The translations under genes and the position numbers were made by a program. Under the pieces are notes generated by a model. The model saw nothing but the letters and a program-made list of their open reading frames with translations, ran no database searches and was not told the origin of the DNA. From Lingula anatina (Eukaryota > Brachiopoda > Lingulata > Lingulida > Lingulidae), in NCBI RefSeq assembly GCF_001039355.2, contig NW_019775747.1, forward strand, positions 634,752 through 698,751: a DNA stretch of 64,000 nt, read 5' to 3'. Positions 1-9,632 of this stretch are shown piece by piece. The number at the start of each line of letters is the position of its first letter. Positions within the stretch are counted from its first letter, which is position 1.

Positions 1-237
1 TTACTTTGTGAAAAATTTCAGCTTTAATATTAATCCTGTTCGCTTCAGAAAAGGACAAACTCTGGAAACATGTCACAGCGTATGCATCAGGAATAGAAAA
101 TTTGCTTCCCCTTGATAGTGGGTGAATAGGTGGGTGGGGGGGGGGGTTAGTATGCATTTACTTTCCTCACCACCCAAGCAGTGACTGCAAAGGCCCTTCA
201 CTTTACTTTTTTACAAGATCAAGTTTCGTCTATAATA

Positions 238-512
238 GGGACCATTCAGAATGAGAAGAGCCGAGTGCTAGCTAGGCCATGACCTAAATATGGCCGACCT
301 ACATGAAAAGAAGACCACTTAATCCCGTAATGGTCTCTCCACCTCTCACACACGTCCTTACGCGTCATCCCTCCAGGGGCACAGTAATTAAGTCTCGGCT
401 CAATTCAACCAAAGGACAAGGCATGGATTAAGCATTCTTCCTTTCATGAAGGTCCGTCATATTTAGGTCATGGCCTAGCTAGCACTCGGCTCTTCTCACT
501 CTGAATGGTCCC
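238..512. mobile_element. Short inverted-repeat transposon (MITE) in flotillin intron
   Basis: Terminal inverted repeats of about 55 bp start GGGACCATTCAGAATGAG and match each other with about one mismatch. The element is 275 bp, carries no coding capacity and is flanked by ATA on both sides, a likely 3-bp target duplication. The near-perfect repeats suggest a recent insertion. The 3-bp target and GGG/CCC ends resemble PIF/Harbinger-type non-autonomous elements, which is an inference. Confidence 0.8.
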
Positions 513-556
513 ATATAAATAACATGTGATGTCCTCACAAAAAAACTAATTCTCAC

Positions 557-647
557 CTGGGCTACACCTGTTACAGAAATGGCAACACCAAGCTGGGTAT
601 ACACATTTGGACTCTCTATTACAAGAGTCATTGTGTTGAGAGTTATT
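557..647 (-). CDS. FLOT1: Flotillin-1 exon 3, version c (alternative)
   Basis: A 91-nt exon with a CTGCTTCAG acceptor and GTGAGA donor, encoding [15 protein letters not shown] then [15 protein letters not shown] after completing codon 41. It is the third member of the exon 3 group and the last inside the window. Its 50-55 stretch (VIESPN) differs from both other versions, while the end of the segment is nearly identical to them. Further copies could lie beyond base 1. It ends in phase 0 like its sisters. A very young inverted-repeat transposon (238-512) sits 45 bp downstream of its donor. Confidence 0.88.
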
Positions 648-1042
648 CTGAAGCAGAGAATTACAAAAAAATAACACCATAGTGACAGGTAGACAAAAAT
701 CCACACAACTGCAAACCAAGTTTTTGTAAGAAAAAAAAGGGGGGAGGGCGGGGTGCTAAGCACCGCTTTGTATCACACGTGCACAACACTGGTGTGGGCT
801 TGCATTAGCATGATTCACTTTCACCAATAGCTAAAAACAACCAAGCAAACGTTAAAATAAGTCCGTTCACAAAACCTTTCAAAAATACCAAATAAAACAT
901 CATCAATTTCGTCACGATTAAACACAAAAAATGTGGTCTGGGTAATTCATTTTTAGCTTAGTGGCTGAAAAGAAAACCATGCTAGTGTGTGCCCCAGCTA
1001 GTGTGTTACATAGCACAGTGTCATACCTGTAGAAAACCTTAC

Positions 1043-1133
1043 CTGTGCAATACCAGTGACTGAGATTGCCACCCCTAACTGTGTGTACACCTGAGGACTG
1101 GTGACCTTTAGGGTCATGGTGTTCAGGTTAATT
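1043..1133 (-). CDS. FLOT1: Flotillin-1 exon 3, version b (alternative)
   Basis: A 91-nt exon with a TTTCTGCAG acceptor and GTAAGG donor, encoding [15 protein letters not shown] then [15 protein letters not shown] after completing codon 41. It is homologous over its whole length to versions a and c. Across the three, 21 of 30 residues are invariant, including [15 protein letters not shown] and AQ; changes cluster at residues 50-55 (here KVTSPQ). Third-codon positions differ widely from the other copies, so the copies are old and the protein sequence has been kept. A contig join (single N at 1472) lies in the intron toward version a, so local spacing may be wrong, but the exon itself is intact. 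Confidence 0.88.
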
Positions 1134-1274
1134 CTGCAGAAAAAGAAATGTTAGAACCGGATTTGCTAACTACTACCTAATGAACCAATTAGGGAAATGT
1201 AGATCACCCATTGACCTCAGTGAAATATTTTACTGGATATTCTACAGGTAAAACCAAGATTCACTTTTTAAAAC

Positions 1275-1671
1275 AGTGGGGAAATAAATGGGACTTGAGA
1301 TTCCGTCTTTTGATGTTTCCTCAGATGGTTGTGAATAATCATTCTTGAATTTTGTCTCTATCAACCTTCTACATCTGAACATAATTTTGTCTATAAATCA
1401 TAAATTGATCAAAACCAATCAATAACCATTCAATGTGGGATATACACAACCTGAACCTGAGAAAAAACATCNTGTGGGGAAATAAATGGGACTTGAGAAA
1501 TTTGTCTTTTGATGTTTCCTCAGATGGGTTGCGAATCATCATTTTTTAAATTTGCTACTATCAACCTTATACTTCTGAACATAATTTTGTCTATAAATCA
1601 TAAATTGATCAAAACCAATCAATAACCATTCAATGTGGGATATACACAACCTGAACCTGAGAAAAAACATC
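1275..1671. repeat. Direct repeat of about 198 bp joined at a single N
   Basis: Bases 1275-1471 and 1473-1671 are near-identical over most of their length, ending in the same stretch ACCTGAGAAAAAACATC. A single N at 1472 separates them. The pattern is that of two overlapping allelic contig ends placed side by side, so this is more likely an assembly artefact than a real tandem duplication. It lies in the intron between flotillin exon 3 versions a and b. Confidence 0.8.
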
Positions 1672-2351
1672 AATTCTTGAACACCAAAAAGTTACCTGTC
1701 TTCCTTGAGAATGCTAAAATGACCTGAAATTCTGACCTTTCCAACCCCAGAGACATGCATAAATTCACAGTATACATCAACATCAGCATTCCCATTTTGA
1801 ATCAGTACAAAAATGAGATTTTGGTTAGTCAAAATCATTGGCAGCAGATCTTTGCATGTTAGGGAATACTGATATTTTCATATTCAGGGAAAACATTCAG
1901 GCTAAATAGTGGATAAGTAAAATAGGGAGGGGTGGGGTGTAAATAAACCATATGCTTAAAACATGCTTTATGAAAATGAATAAAATCATGCACATGTTCA
2001 TGCGGTTCAAATTTAATTTGGGCCAAAACTCAGGCTCTATTCACAGTCCTCTCTGATATCTCGAAACTGATTCAATCTAAATTTCAAAACACCACATATT
2101 GTAATCACGCTGGCATCTGAACAGCAGGATTCTCAAATAAGTTATATGGAATCAGGATTCTCATTTCTGGCATGTTTTGACATGTTGGGAGCACTTACAA
2201 GGCTCCCAAATCCAGTTATTACCATCAACAGAGGAAATCTCCTTCAATGGAATTATGCTGTGCAGATGTTCCATGATTACAATCCGGTTTTTCCATTCAG
2301 ATCTGATTCAGTCTAGAGGATCAGAGTAGTGTGTGAGCAAGCCAGTGTTAC

Positions 2352-2442
2352 CTGTGCTATCCCAGTGACAGAGATAGCCACACCTGCCTGTGTATACACT
2401 TGTGGGGTTTCAATGTGCAAGGTCATGATATTCAGAGATATT
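2352..2442 (-). CDS. FLOT1: Flotillin-1 exon 3, version a (alternative)
   Basis: A 91-nt exon with a TTTCTTCAG acceptor and GTAACA donor. It completes the Arg/Lys41 codon and then encodes 30 residues: [30 protein letters not shown]. In human flotillin-1 the same segment begins RISLNTLTL and ends ISVTGIAQ, at the start of the SPFH (PHB) domain. It ends in phase 0, so the next residues (VKI in the family) come from an exon beyond base 1. Two sister exons of exactly the same length and phase lie further along at 1043-1133 and 557-647. Because 91 is 1 modulo 3, only one of the three can be used per transcript. Confidence 0.9.
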
Positions 2443-3612
2443 CTGAAGAAACAGCAGATGGAAATGAAAAGTGAAAACTTCACTTGTATTTTTTTTCCTT
2501 TTCTTTGAAATAATCATTTAGAAATAAAAAATCAAATGCGACTTCGATGAGCTAAATTTCAAGGGATTTTGTGGGAACAAAATTTCACACTCACCATGAA
2601 ATAAATGAGGAAATTAACATAAAATTTGGCACTTCAACCACATTTATATCATATTTAATGACAAATTTAGGGGGCCAACAGAACACATTGTTTTGGAAAT
2701 AGTGTTCCACACAAGAATACACTTTCAAGTTCAATATTATTTTGGTTTTCCCCTGAACTAACATTAATTCTAAGACAGGGCATAAAGGATGATAATAAAG
2801 CAATTGACAAAATTATGTTGGTAAGTGAATCTCCAGAGCAAATATACCACAATCTCTTTTAATAAAAACAAATAGACATGTTAAAGAATAAATAATAAGT
2901 ATTAAATTCAACTTTCATTTCAATGAGCATTAAAAAACTATGTGCAAAAATTGACAATGCAATATACATCAATGTATGGAAAACATTGCAATATAAGAAA
3001 TAGATACATTTACTAGTAACAAGACATTTAAAAAAAAAAATCAAATTCAGTGCAGAATAGGTATCCAAAATTTAATTTTAAATTTAATATGTCATTATGT
3101 ACGTATTTAACAAATAAGAAAATAATAATACATAATCTAAACAAAACACATCCCATCACAAATATAAATTAATAACAAACTCTATAAAGACCCAATATTA
3201 TTGCCCACATTCATTTTTAGTGAAAAGACTATTCAAGGGCATTTTATAAATCAGGGAATTCTAACAAATAACAAACTTGCAAATTTGATTCCAGTTGTAC
3301 TGGGTAATAAAATATAATTTTTTAAAATGAAGAAAAAAATAAATGTGCATATGCTGCAGATATAAGACCTAATAACACATACACCCGAGATAAAATCTAA
3401 AAAATACTTACAGGAAAATACAATCAATTTTCCTTTCGAAAATCTTTTGTATTATCACTTTTTTCTTTCTTTTTTCTTTTTCTTTTGGCCAATTTGCACA
3501 TAATTTTCTGATATTTTGATTTTACGAAAGAAATAAAAGGCAATTCTTGAAAAAAAATTTTCTCACTGAAAATGAATGTGGCACATATCAATTGGTGGTT
3601 AAGCAGGTTTAC

Positions 3613-3688
3613 CTCTGTAACTGTTGTATACAAGGCCACACCCAGACCCTCCCACCTGGGATTATGCTTGGTTTCCCATGACAGCAGC
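3613..3688 (-). CDS. FLOT1: Flotillin-1 exon 2, version B (alternative)
   Basis: A 76-nt exon with a GTCTAG acceptor and GTAAAC donor. With the G from exon 1 it encodes G16 CC, then HGKPSIIPGGRVWVWPCIQQ and LQ, and the first two bases (AG) of Arg41. This is the version closer to human flotillin-1, with Cys35 at the position of human Cys34, the reported main palmitoylation site. It is placed between version A and the exon 3 group. Start phase 1 and end phase 2 are identical to version A, so the two are interchangeable but cannot be combined in frame. Conserved PGGRVWVWP in both versions with many silent differences suggests selection on both. Confidence 0.88.
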
Positions 3689-4508
3689 CTAGACAAGTGC
3701 AACAAAAAAACAACAACATGCTACAAACTGATTCACCATGTCACTCTAAACAAGTGTACTATAATACTACTGCTGGCGATTACTGTACATCAGGAATTAA
3801 TTTCAGGAAGCAGATTTATATTCAGATACCTAGTAGACCTATATAAAGACAAGGCAGCAAAGCTGTCAAATGTACAGACAAAAAGCAGGAAATAACTATG
3901 CACAAAATAGGCTACTGCCAATTCTGATGCAAAAGTACATAATGTTAAACTGCAAATTCAACATCAAATTTTAACAAGACAGCACTGTTCTGAAATGGGT
4001 TTATTTCCATTTTTAACACTTTTTTAACATAAAACAAAATGAACAGTTTACTGCCATTTTTNAAAAAATGTTTCATGACAGCTGATGATGAGATAAGTAG
4101 ACACCAATCTTCTTTTGCCAAAATCTTTTTGTATTATTATTTAATTATTATTATTTTTTTTTTTTTTGCAAATATGAACAAAAATTTATTGAAATATGAT
4201 TTTACAAAAGAAATAAAAGTGATTCCTGACAGAATTTTACTTTACTCAGTTGCAAGGGAAATCCTGATGTACAGTATAAATAAAACACATGAAAAGCAGA
4301 ACACTGCCTGGTAAGTGGCAGCACCGGGCTTTGCTGAAAGCAAAACAATATTTCTACTACCATTTGTTACATATATGTAAGTACATTAACCACTGGGGCA
4401 GGTTAAAACAGATATATACGTTCATCTGTAAATGAAAGAAATTTCCATCCTCTATCATAAATACAACATAGCTCATGCTTTAGAATAAGAACAAAATCAA
4501 CATGCATG

Positions 4509-4509
<1 letters not shown>

Positions 4510-4577
<68 letters not shown>
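4510..4577. repeat. (AT)n microsatellite
   Basis: About 34 uninterrupted AT units in the intron between flotillin exon 2 versions A and B. Confidence 0.97.
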
Positions 4578-4580
<3 letters not shown>

Positions 4581-5251
4581 TCATAAGCTTTGTGAGCAGG
4601 AGCAGAAATTTACAATAATCCCATCTAAATTATTATATTAAAAAAAGGCTAAAAATTAACTTACAGTTGAGTTCACATTTAAAAAAATCTTTTTTATCAG
4701 TCTTATACATTTACTAGAGCAAAAAACTGCAGCTGACAGAGTATCTTTTTAAATCAATAATAAACCGAGGCCAATAATAAGTCAAATCAGAAAATTAAAA
4801 TGGTCTATGAAGCATACATGAATTTCTATTTCTCCCTGTGACTCTTCACCATATAAACTTAATACAGCTTCTAAAATGCTACCCCAATGGCCATGTTATA
4901 ACATACAGTAACTGTGGCACGTACAACCTATAATGCAAATGAAATGGGAGACAATTCCAACACATTTTTAAATCGTTCATGGTTGTTTTTCTTTTGTAAA
5001 TAAACTTTTTGGTTGAATTTTTTTTTTTTTTATGATGGAAATGACAAGAAAAATCTCATCCAAAAATTGCTTTTTCCCCAACTTCACATTTAAATTTGTG
5101 AAAAAATCAAACTCACTAAGGGAGCAGAAAAAACCAAAAACATATATTGGAAATGCTCAATAAAAAAGCCATGAAACAAACAAACAAAACACAAATATCA
5201 TGCTGCATGGCTGCTACAGTCCGAATATGGTGGCCAATGAGTGTCCCTTAC

Positions 5252-5327
5252 TTTTGCAACTGCTGAATTCCTGGCCAGACCCATACCCTGCCGCCTGGCA
5301 CTATAAACGGTTTACTCAAACAGCAGC
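5252..5327 (-). CDS. FLOT1: Flotillin-1 exon 2, version A (alternative)
   Basis: This 76-nt exon sits between a pyrimidine-poor CACTAG acceptor and a GTAAGG donor. With the G from exon 1 it encodes G16 CC, then LSKPFIVPGGRVWVWPGIQQ and LQ, with the last two bases starting a Lys codon (AA|A). This matches the flotillin-1 segment that ends PGGRVxVxPCIQQxQR. It is a paralogous alternative to version B at 3613-3688: same length, same phases, six residue differences. The key difference is Gly at position 35, where version B and human flotillin-1 (Cys34) have the cysteine known as the main palmitoylation site. The Cys-Cys pair at 17-18 is kept. Length 1 modulo 3 means including both versions would break the frame. 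Confidence 0.85.
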
Positions 5328-6046
5328 CTAGTGATGAAATACCAATAAATGTTATCATTATTGTTCCAGAAAAAAATCAATAGTTTTAATAACTGCCACA
5401 GATAAACACAGCATACTGAAATCAGATGTTTAAACTGTCCAGTTTCACTCAGATGACAAGCGATGGCTTTTTGATATCATTCTCTTCGCACTTGTTCGAC
5501 CAATATCATGACATTGAACCCAGCACTCTCTGAGGAGCTTGAAGTGAAAAGAATTTCACAATTTTCCATTTCCGTCAGAGGACGATATGCAAAAAGGGTC
5601 TGTATAAATACCTTATAGGTGGAAAAGAGCATGCTTATGATTATATACAATATTCGCAAACATGTAGGCAATAAACAGTTTAAAAATAACTTGTATGCAG
5701 TACGAGTAGGTAGCTCGATCAAAATTCAATAACAACAGAACGTTACTCGTTAACATAATTAATTCATCTACTAGTAATTTATACATTAAGTAAAACGTGA
5801 AAACGATATCAAAGGCTCTTATTAGTTAAAAAACTACAAATGTTGAAGATCAATATAAATTTGCAGTCTGTTTATTGCACTTGTTAGAAAAAATGCATTG
5901 CAGATGTTATTGCGAAAGACCCATCCTGTTGCAAAATCGGAGGGGCAGGGCACTTCTCCAAAAGTTCTCTGCAATCTATCTACTTTTGAATATATTTACT
6001 AAAAATTCATGATCATACACATAACCCTGGAGAAACTTTTACTTAC

Positions 6047-6092
6047 CTGAAACAACCATGGCCTCGTTGGGCCCACAAGTTTCGAACACCAT
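6047..6092 (-). CDS. FLOT1: Flotillin-1 start exon (exon 1)
   Basis: Flotillin-1 is an SPFH-family scaffold of membrane microdomains, anchored to the cytoplasmic face of the plasma membrane and endosomes by acylation and hairpin-like hydrophobic segments. Read on the minus strand, this exon encodes MVFETCGPNEAMVVS plus the first base of a Gly codon, then a GTAAGT donor. The TCGPNEAMVVSG block is the hallmark N-terminus of flotillin-1; this protein has one extra residue near the start compared with human. The ATG has A at -3 and is the only start that gives the family N-terminus. The exon ends in phase 1, which fits both downstream exon 2 versions. The rest of the gene runs toward base 1 and off the window. 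Confidence 0.93.
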
Positions 6093-6119
6093 GGTTAAAT
6101 CGCAAAAGCCCCTCTCTTA

Positions 6120-6260
6120 CGTTAAGATGGCGGCTTGTGTTGTGCCCCAGTTGTTTTTGTGCTTTTCTAGGTCACCGGACTGAATAAAAAGCTGCAGCTG
6201 ATTGGATCATATTCTACACACGGCGACGATCTCAACAAACACAATATAGAAGTTGATTGC
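6120..6260 (-). promoter_or_regulatory. Flotillin-1 promoter region
   Basis: A small CpG-containing stretch just upstream of the flotillin start codon. It holds a YY1-type motif AAGATGGCGGC at 6124-6134 (read on the plus strand) and an inverted CCAAT box at 6201-6205 within GATCCAATCAGC on the minus strand, the NF-Y-like context. Spacing of about 70 bp between them is typical of TATA-less housekeeping promoters with transcription starting near the YY1 site. No TATA box is evident. The exact start site is inferred. Confidence 0.55.
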
Positions 6261-6606
6261 GAAACACCCTCACGACGGTGCTGATAAAACAACAGCTTTA
6301 ATCACATGATAAATTCCTGTTGTGCAGTCCGCTTATTTGGTTATACATTAATTTCTTTTTCCTGTGGTAATTTTAATTCTTTTATACTAGTTTTTTAAGG
6401 AACAAATATTTCAACATAATGTCTAAATTAAGAAACAGTGCACAATATCCTGGTGCAAATCAAGCTATCAGGGGCCTACATGTAGGCTATGCTTTTCCAT
6501 ACGTTAGGCCTATATCTTAAGGTAGAATTTAATTTTAAGAAATTTATAAAAGGAACATTCTGTTCAAAAAGACACAGTGCAAATTAGGCTTTCTTATGTC
6601 CGGTCT

Positions 6607-6776
6607 CAGGGGCGGCTCCAGGATTATTTGAAGGGGGGCCGACTTTTCAGGAATGACAGGCCTCGGATGCGATCCCGACCCTCTTCCACCTTGTCCAGAG
6701 TGTTCAATTATTCAAAATTCTAATTCCAAGAGGGGGATATTAGGACCCCCGTGACCCTCCTCTAAATCCGCCACTG
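6607..6776. mobile_element. Decayed CAGGGGCGG-type MITE
   Basis: Starts CAGGGGCGGCTCCAGG and ends AAATCCGCCACTG, imperfect inverted ends of the same kind as the better preserved element at 14013-14180. No target duplication is visible. The left end of a further copy, CAGGGGCGGATCCAG, begins at 6812 with no right end found. Confidence 0.6.
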
Positions 6777-6839
6777 CTATTTATTAGATATTTATTTGAA
6801 TAGACTATATTCAGGGGCGGATCCAGTGGGGTCTTTTTA

Positions 6840-6846
6840 TTTTTAA

Positions 6847-6877
<31 letters not shown>

Positions 6878-6903
6878 ACACACAAAAAAAAAAAAAATAA
6901 TAA

Positions 6904-6942
<39 letters not shown>
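6840..6942. repeat. Compound simple repeat (C)n-(CA)n-(A)n-(AATA)n
   Basis: Poly-C, CA dinucleotide, poly-A and AATA tetranucleotide runs follow each other directly. Confidence 0.95.
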
Positions 6943-7272
6943 GAAAAACAATTTCCAAACTTTAATACGTGGAACGAAAGGTTAAAATTTAATATTGATT
7001 AAATTATACTTTACTCTTTAACTTTTAAATAGCCATCTAATAACAAAGCAAGTTCGTAACGCAAGCTTTACGACACTTGATCACGGTCACGTTGTTCAGT
7101 TTCAAAAATTTTATATCTAGGCATGTATTGACCAGAACACCTTGACATATAATTTTGTCTGTTACTGAATAACTATCTGAAATCGAAATTGGAGAGGGGT
7201 TTAAGGGAGTGACGTAAGGAATATGTGGTGTAGGCCTACATTAGAACTACCTAAACATGCATTAACAGTGGC

Positions 7273-7273
<1 letters not shown>

Positions 7274-7319
<46 letters not shown>
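7274..7319. repeat. Poly-T tract
   Basis: About 46 consecutive T residues in intergenic DNA. Length in the assembly is probably unreliable. Confidence 0.95.
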
Positions 7320-7320
<1 letters not shown>

Positions 7321-7993
7321 TGAAACGTTTTTCTACTGGAGAGTCTAGTAACGAGAAGGAGGGGGTCACATATTCTCCTTTGTCTAAACCTATTGTGACA
7401 GAAAGTGATAAATCTAGCTTTTTGCGTAATAATGCAATCTTTTTCCGATTCATGCATTGCTAGCATTGAAAGTTTTCGTATTCAGTAAAGAAGGTTTAAA
7501 AAAACAATCATTTTGGATAATATTCGCACGTTATTCATACTAACAAAAATAAGTCTGCTCTGAAGGGGTTACGAGATGCACATTTATTTTACTGGTACAT
7601 TTTCTCCTCAACTTCAAGTATATTTTTCACAATACCTGTTAACGAAGGTTTTGCAAATTACTGTCTATGAAAATGCAGTTTCGACTAAAACTATTAACTG
7701 TGTCCTGTCATCATATCGTCTAGTTAATCATGGATATAACTTAAGATTCATTAAATGGCTGAAATATTACAAAAACATTAAACAACCAAAAATAATGACC
7801 TGCAGCAAAAGACCGCAAGATTTTTTTTTTTCAATTTTAAAAGACAGGTGACACCGCGAACGTAGCGGCGATCTAATTATTGTGTTATTTAAAAAAAAAC
7901 ATAAACAAAGGCATTTTCTGAAACATACATTAGATTGGAGAGTGTGAGATGGCGCTACGAGCAACAGTTAAATGGTTTAAATTTTATGTTTTT

Positions 7994-7998
<5 letters not shown>

Positions 7999-8033
<35 letters not shown>
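7999..8033. repeat. (GT)n microsatellite
   Basis: About 17 GT units followed by GCGTACGT. Confidence 0.95.
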
Positions 8034-8036
<3 letters not shown>

Positions 8037-9231
8037 ACGTGTCAGAACAGGTAAAGTTATTTATTTATTATCTTTTTTTTTTTGCAGTGATTCTTAAATA
8101 TTTTTTGCAGTGATTTTTAAAAGTTGTAACAGTGATTTAAGTAAAATTCCACTTGGACAAACAAATTTTCTCTCGTTCATTCTTATTTTTTTAAATGCTA
8201 AATGGACCTATAAATTGAGAGTTAGTGAGTGTTCTCGTCGCAGGCAAAGCAATTCCCCATTTCGATTTTCCAGCTGTGTCGACCACCCCACTCAAAAAAA
8301 CACAAATGGAGCTATCATGTGCCTGGCCATGAAAACATTGATATTGAGCAGTTTACCTCGACACGTTGGGTTGTGTGTTCGGCAGGGGGATGTTCAAGAT
8401 GACCAGTGACCACGCGTACTAAAAAGTGTACTTTTCAACTAAGATTTAAGGGGATAAAGTAAACGTATAAATGAGAAATATCTAATTTCAATTTTTATCC
8501 TATTGTCTTATTCATTTAAAAAAAATTCTCGCTAGTCTTGCTACTGGCATCAGAGTACTGATAACCCAAAGCCATGAATGGAGGCGTACGTTGTTAATTA
8601 TTACCTATACCAGTAGGCCTAAAAAAATATTCATTTGTTTCTGTTGTCTGATTAATCAAGATATTTCATGTGACATATTGCAATGCTGCTTTCTTTCGCT
8701 TCGTAAAATCTCATTAACTTGTTTTTTATTTCAAAGAATAAGAACTCAGTTGATTACAAAATATGTTTTAGAGTACTGAAGTCAATATTGTCTCACTACA
8801 ATTCACCACAATCAAAACAACCATGCTCCCTCGGGCTGCCTCGAAAATGCAGTCACCCTTTGCCCTACTGCATTATTCACATTTTGGATCAGTGTTCGAA
8901 TACACACGTTCTATAGCGGCCTGCGAAAAGTTCACGGCCACGGCTACCTGTACCAGTTTAACGGACATCGGGCCTATCATAATTTTGGGGAGAAGGTATG
9001 TTGCTCAGAAATTGTTATCAAATTTGCCTGTACATTTCGAAGTCACTGCTTAGTACTTCTTAGTTTTATTGTAAAATAAAATGATAAACAGAATAATCAA
9101 AATAAAAAATAGTTAATAAAATGTGTATGTTAAAATGATCTTATAATCAATTATGGACATCACTATCAAACGGCACCCCCAATGAACAAATTGACCAGGA
9201 ACGCCACCATGTGACTATATATCACTGAAGG

Positions 9232-9266
9232 TATAAAAGCGCGAAATTTTGAAATTTCGTTCATTC
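9232..9266 (+). promoter_or_regulatory. TATA box plus initiator
   Basis: TATAAAAG at 9232-9239 is followed by TCATTC at 9261-9266, which fits the TCA-type initiator. The distance from the first T of the TATA box to the initiator A (9263) is 31 bp, the optimum for a Pol II start. An 8-bp inverted pair (CGAAATTT/AAATTTCG) lies between them. A GC-richer transcribed stretch begins right after it. Confidence 0.6.
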
Positions 9267-9632
9267 AACGCAGGCAGATCTGGAGCAACAAGAAGGATGC
9301 CGTGTAGGCCTTCTGCGCCCCGTATCAAGCAAAAAGGACACCGGAGTCAACTCACATTTCTACGAATCTTTTTCTCGGCTCAAGTCAACGCATCGCTCAT
9401 CGACACGCACACGTCGGATTCGACGTTTCTCTAAGCTGGCCAGCTAAAACCGTCGCTTCGCTCCAGGAGAAATCGTCGCTCAGGAATCTTCGCAGGATAC
9501 ATCATCGGCTTTCTGCTGCTGTGGGCTATATTGTTGTAGTTTCATTGCATATGTTTCCATGCATTCCAGGTTTCTTCTTATTACATGCATAGGTAAGAAA
9601 ACTCATTTATCCGTTTTTCTTTCTTTTAACAG

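Larger units (their letters stand above)
2443..6046 (-). other. Flotillin-1 introns around the exon 2 pair
   Basis: Outside the two exon 2 copies this stretch is AT-rich intron. It contains an (AT)n microsatellite at 4510-4577, poly-A/T runs, and a single-N join at 4062. Segments near 3430-3570 and 4112-4250 look like diverged copies of each other (shared TTTTGTATTAT and GATTTTACxAAAGAAATAAAA), which could be left over from the duplication that made the exon 2 pair. I see no other exon. Confidence 0.6.
6260..9230. other. Intergenic region with decayed transposons and simple repeats
   Basis: No gene supported. It holds a decayed CAGGGGCGG-ended element (6607-6776), the left end of another (from 6812), runs of C, CA and AATA repeats (6847-6942), a 46-base poly-T (7274-7319) and a GT microsatellite (7999-8033). 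Open frames here are short and have no recognisable family features. Confidence 0.7.

Noticed and set aside
479-763. 94-residue open frame on the minus strand
   Set aside because: It is flotillin exon 3c plus intron on both sides and part of a MITE; only 557-647 is supported as exon.
8719-9053. Overlapping plus-strand frames of 65-76 residues before the TATA box
   Set aside because: Short, overlapping, no recognisable domain, no splice or promoter support.
9249-9434. 61-residue frame in the first exon of the tandem-exon unit
   Set aside because: Its upstream ATG lies before the predicted start site, it ends inside the exon, and I could not match it to any family, including histones, which the basic composition briefly suggested.
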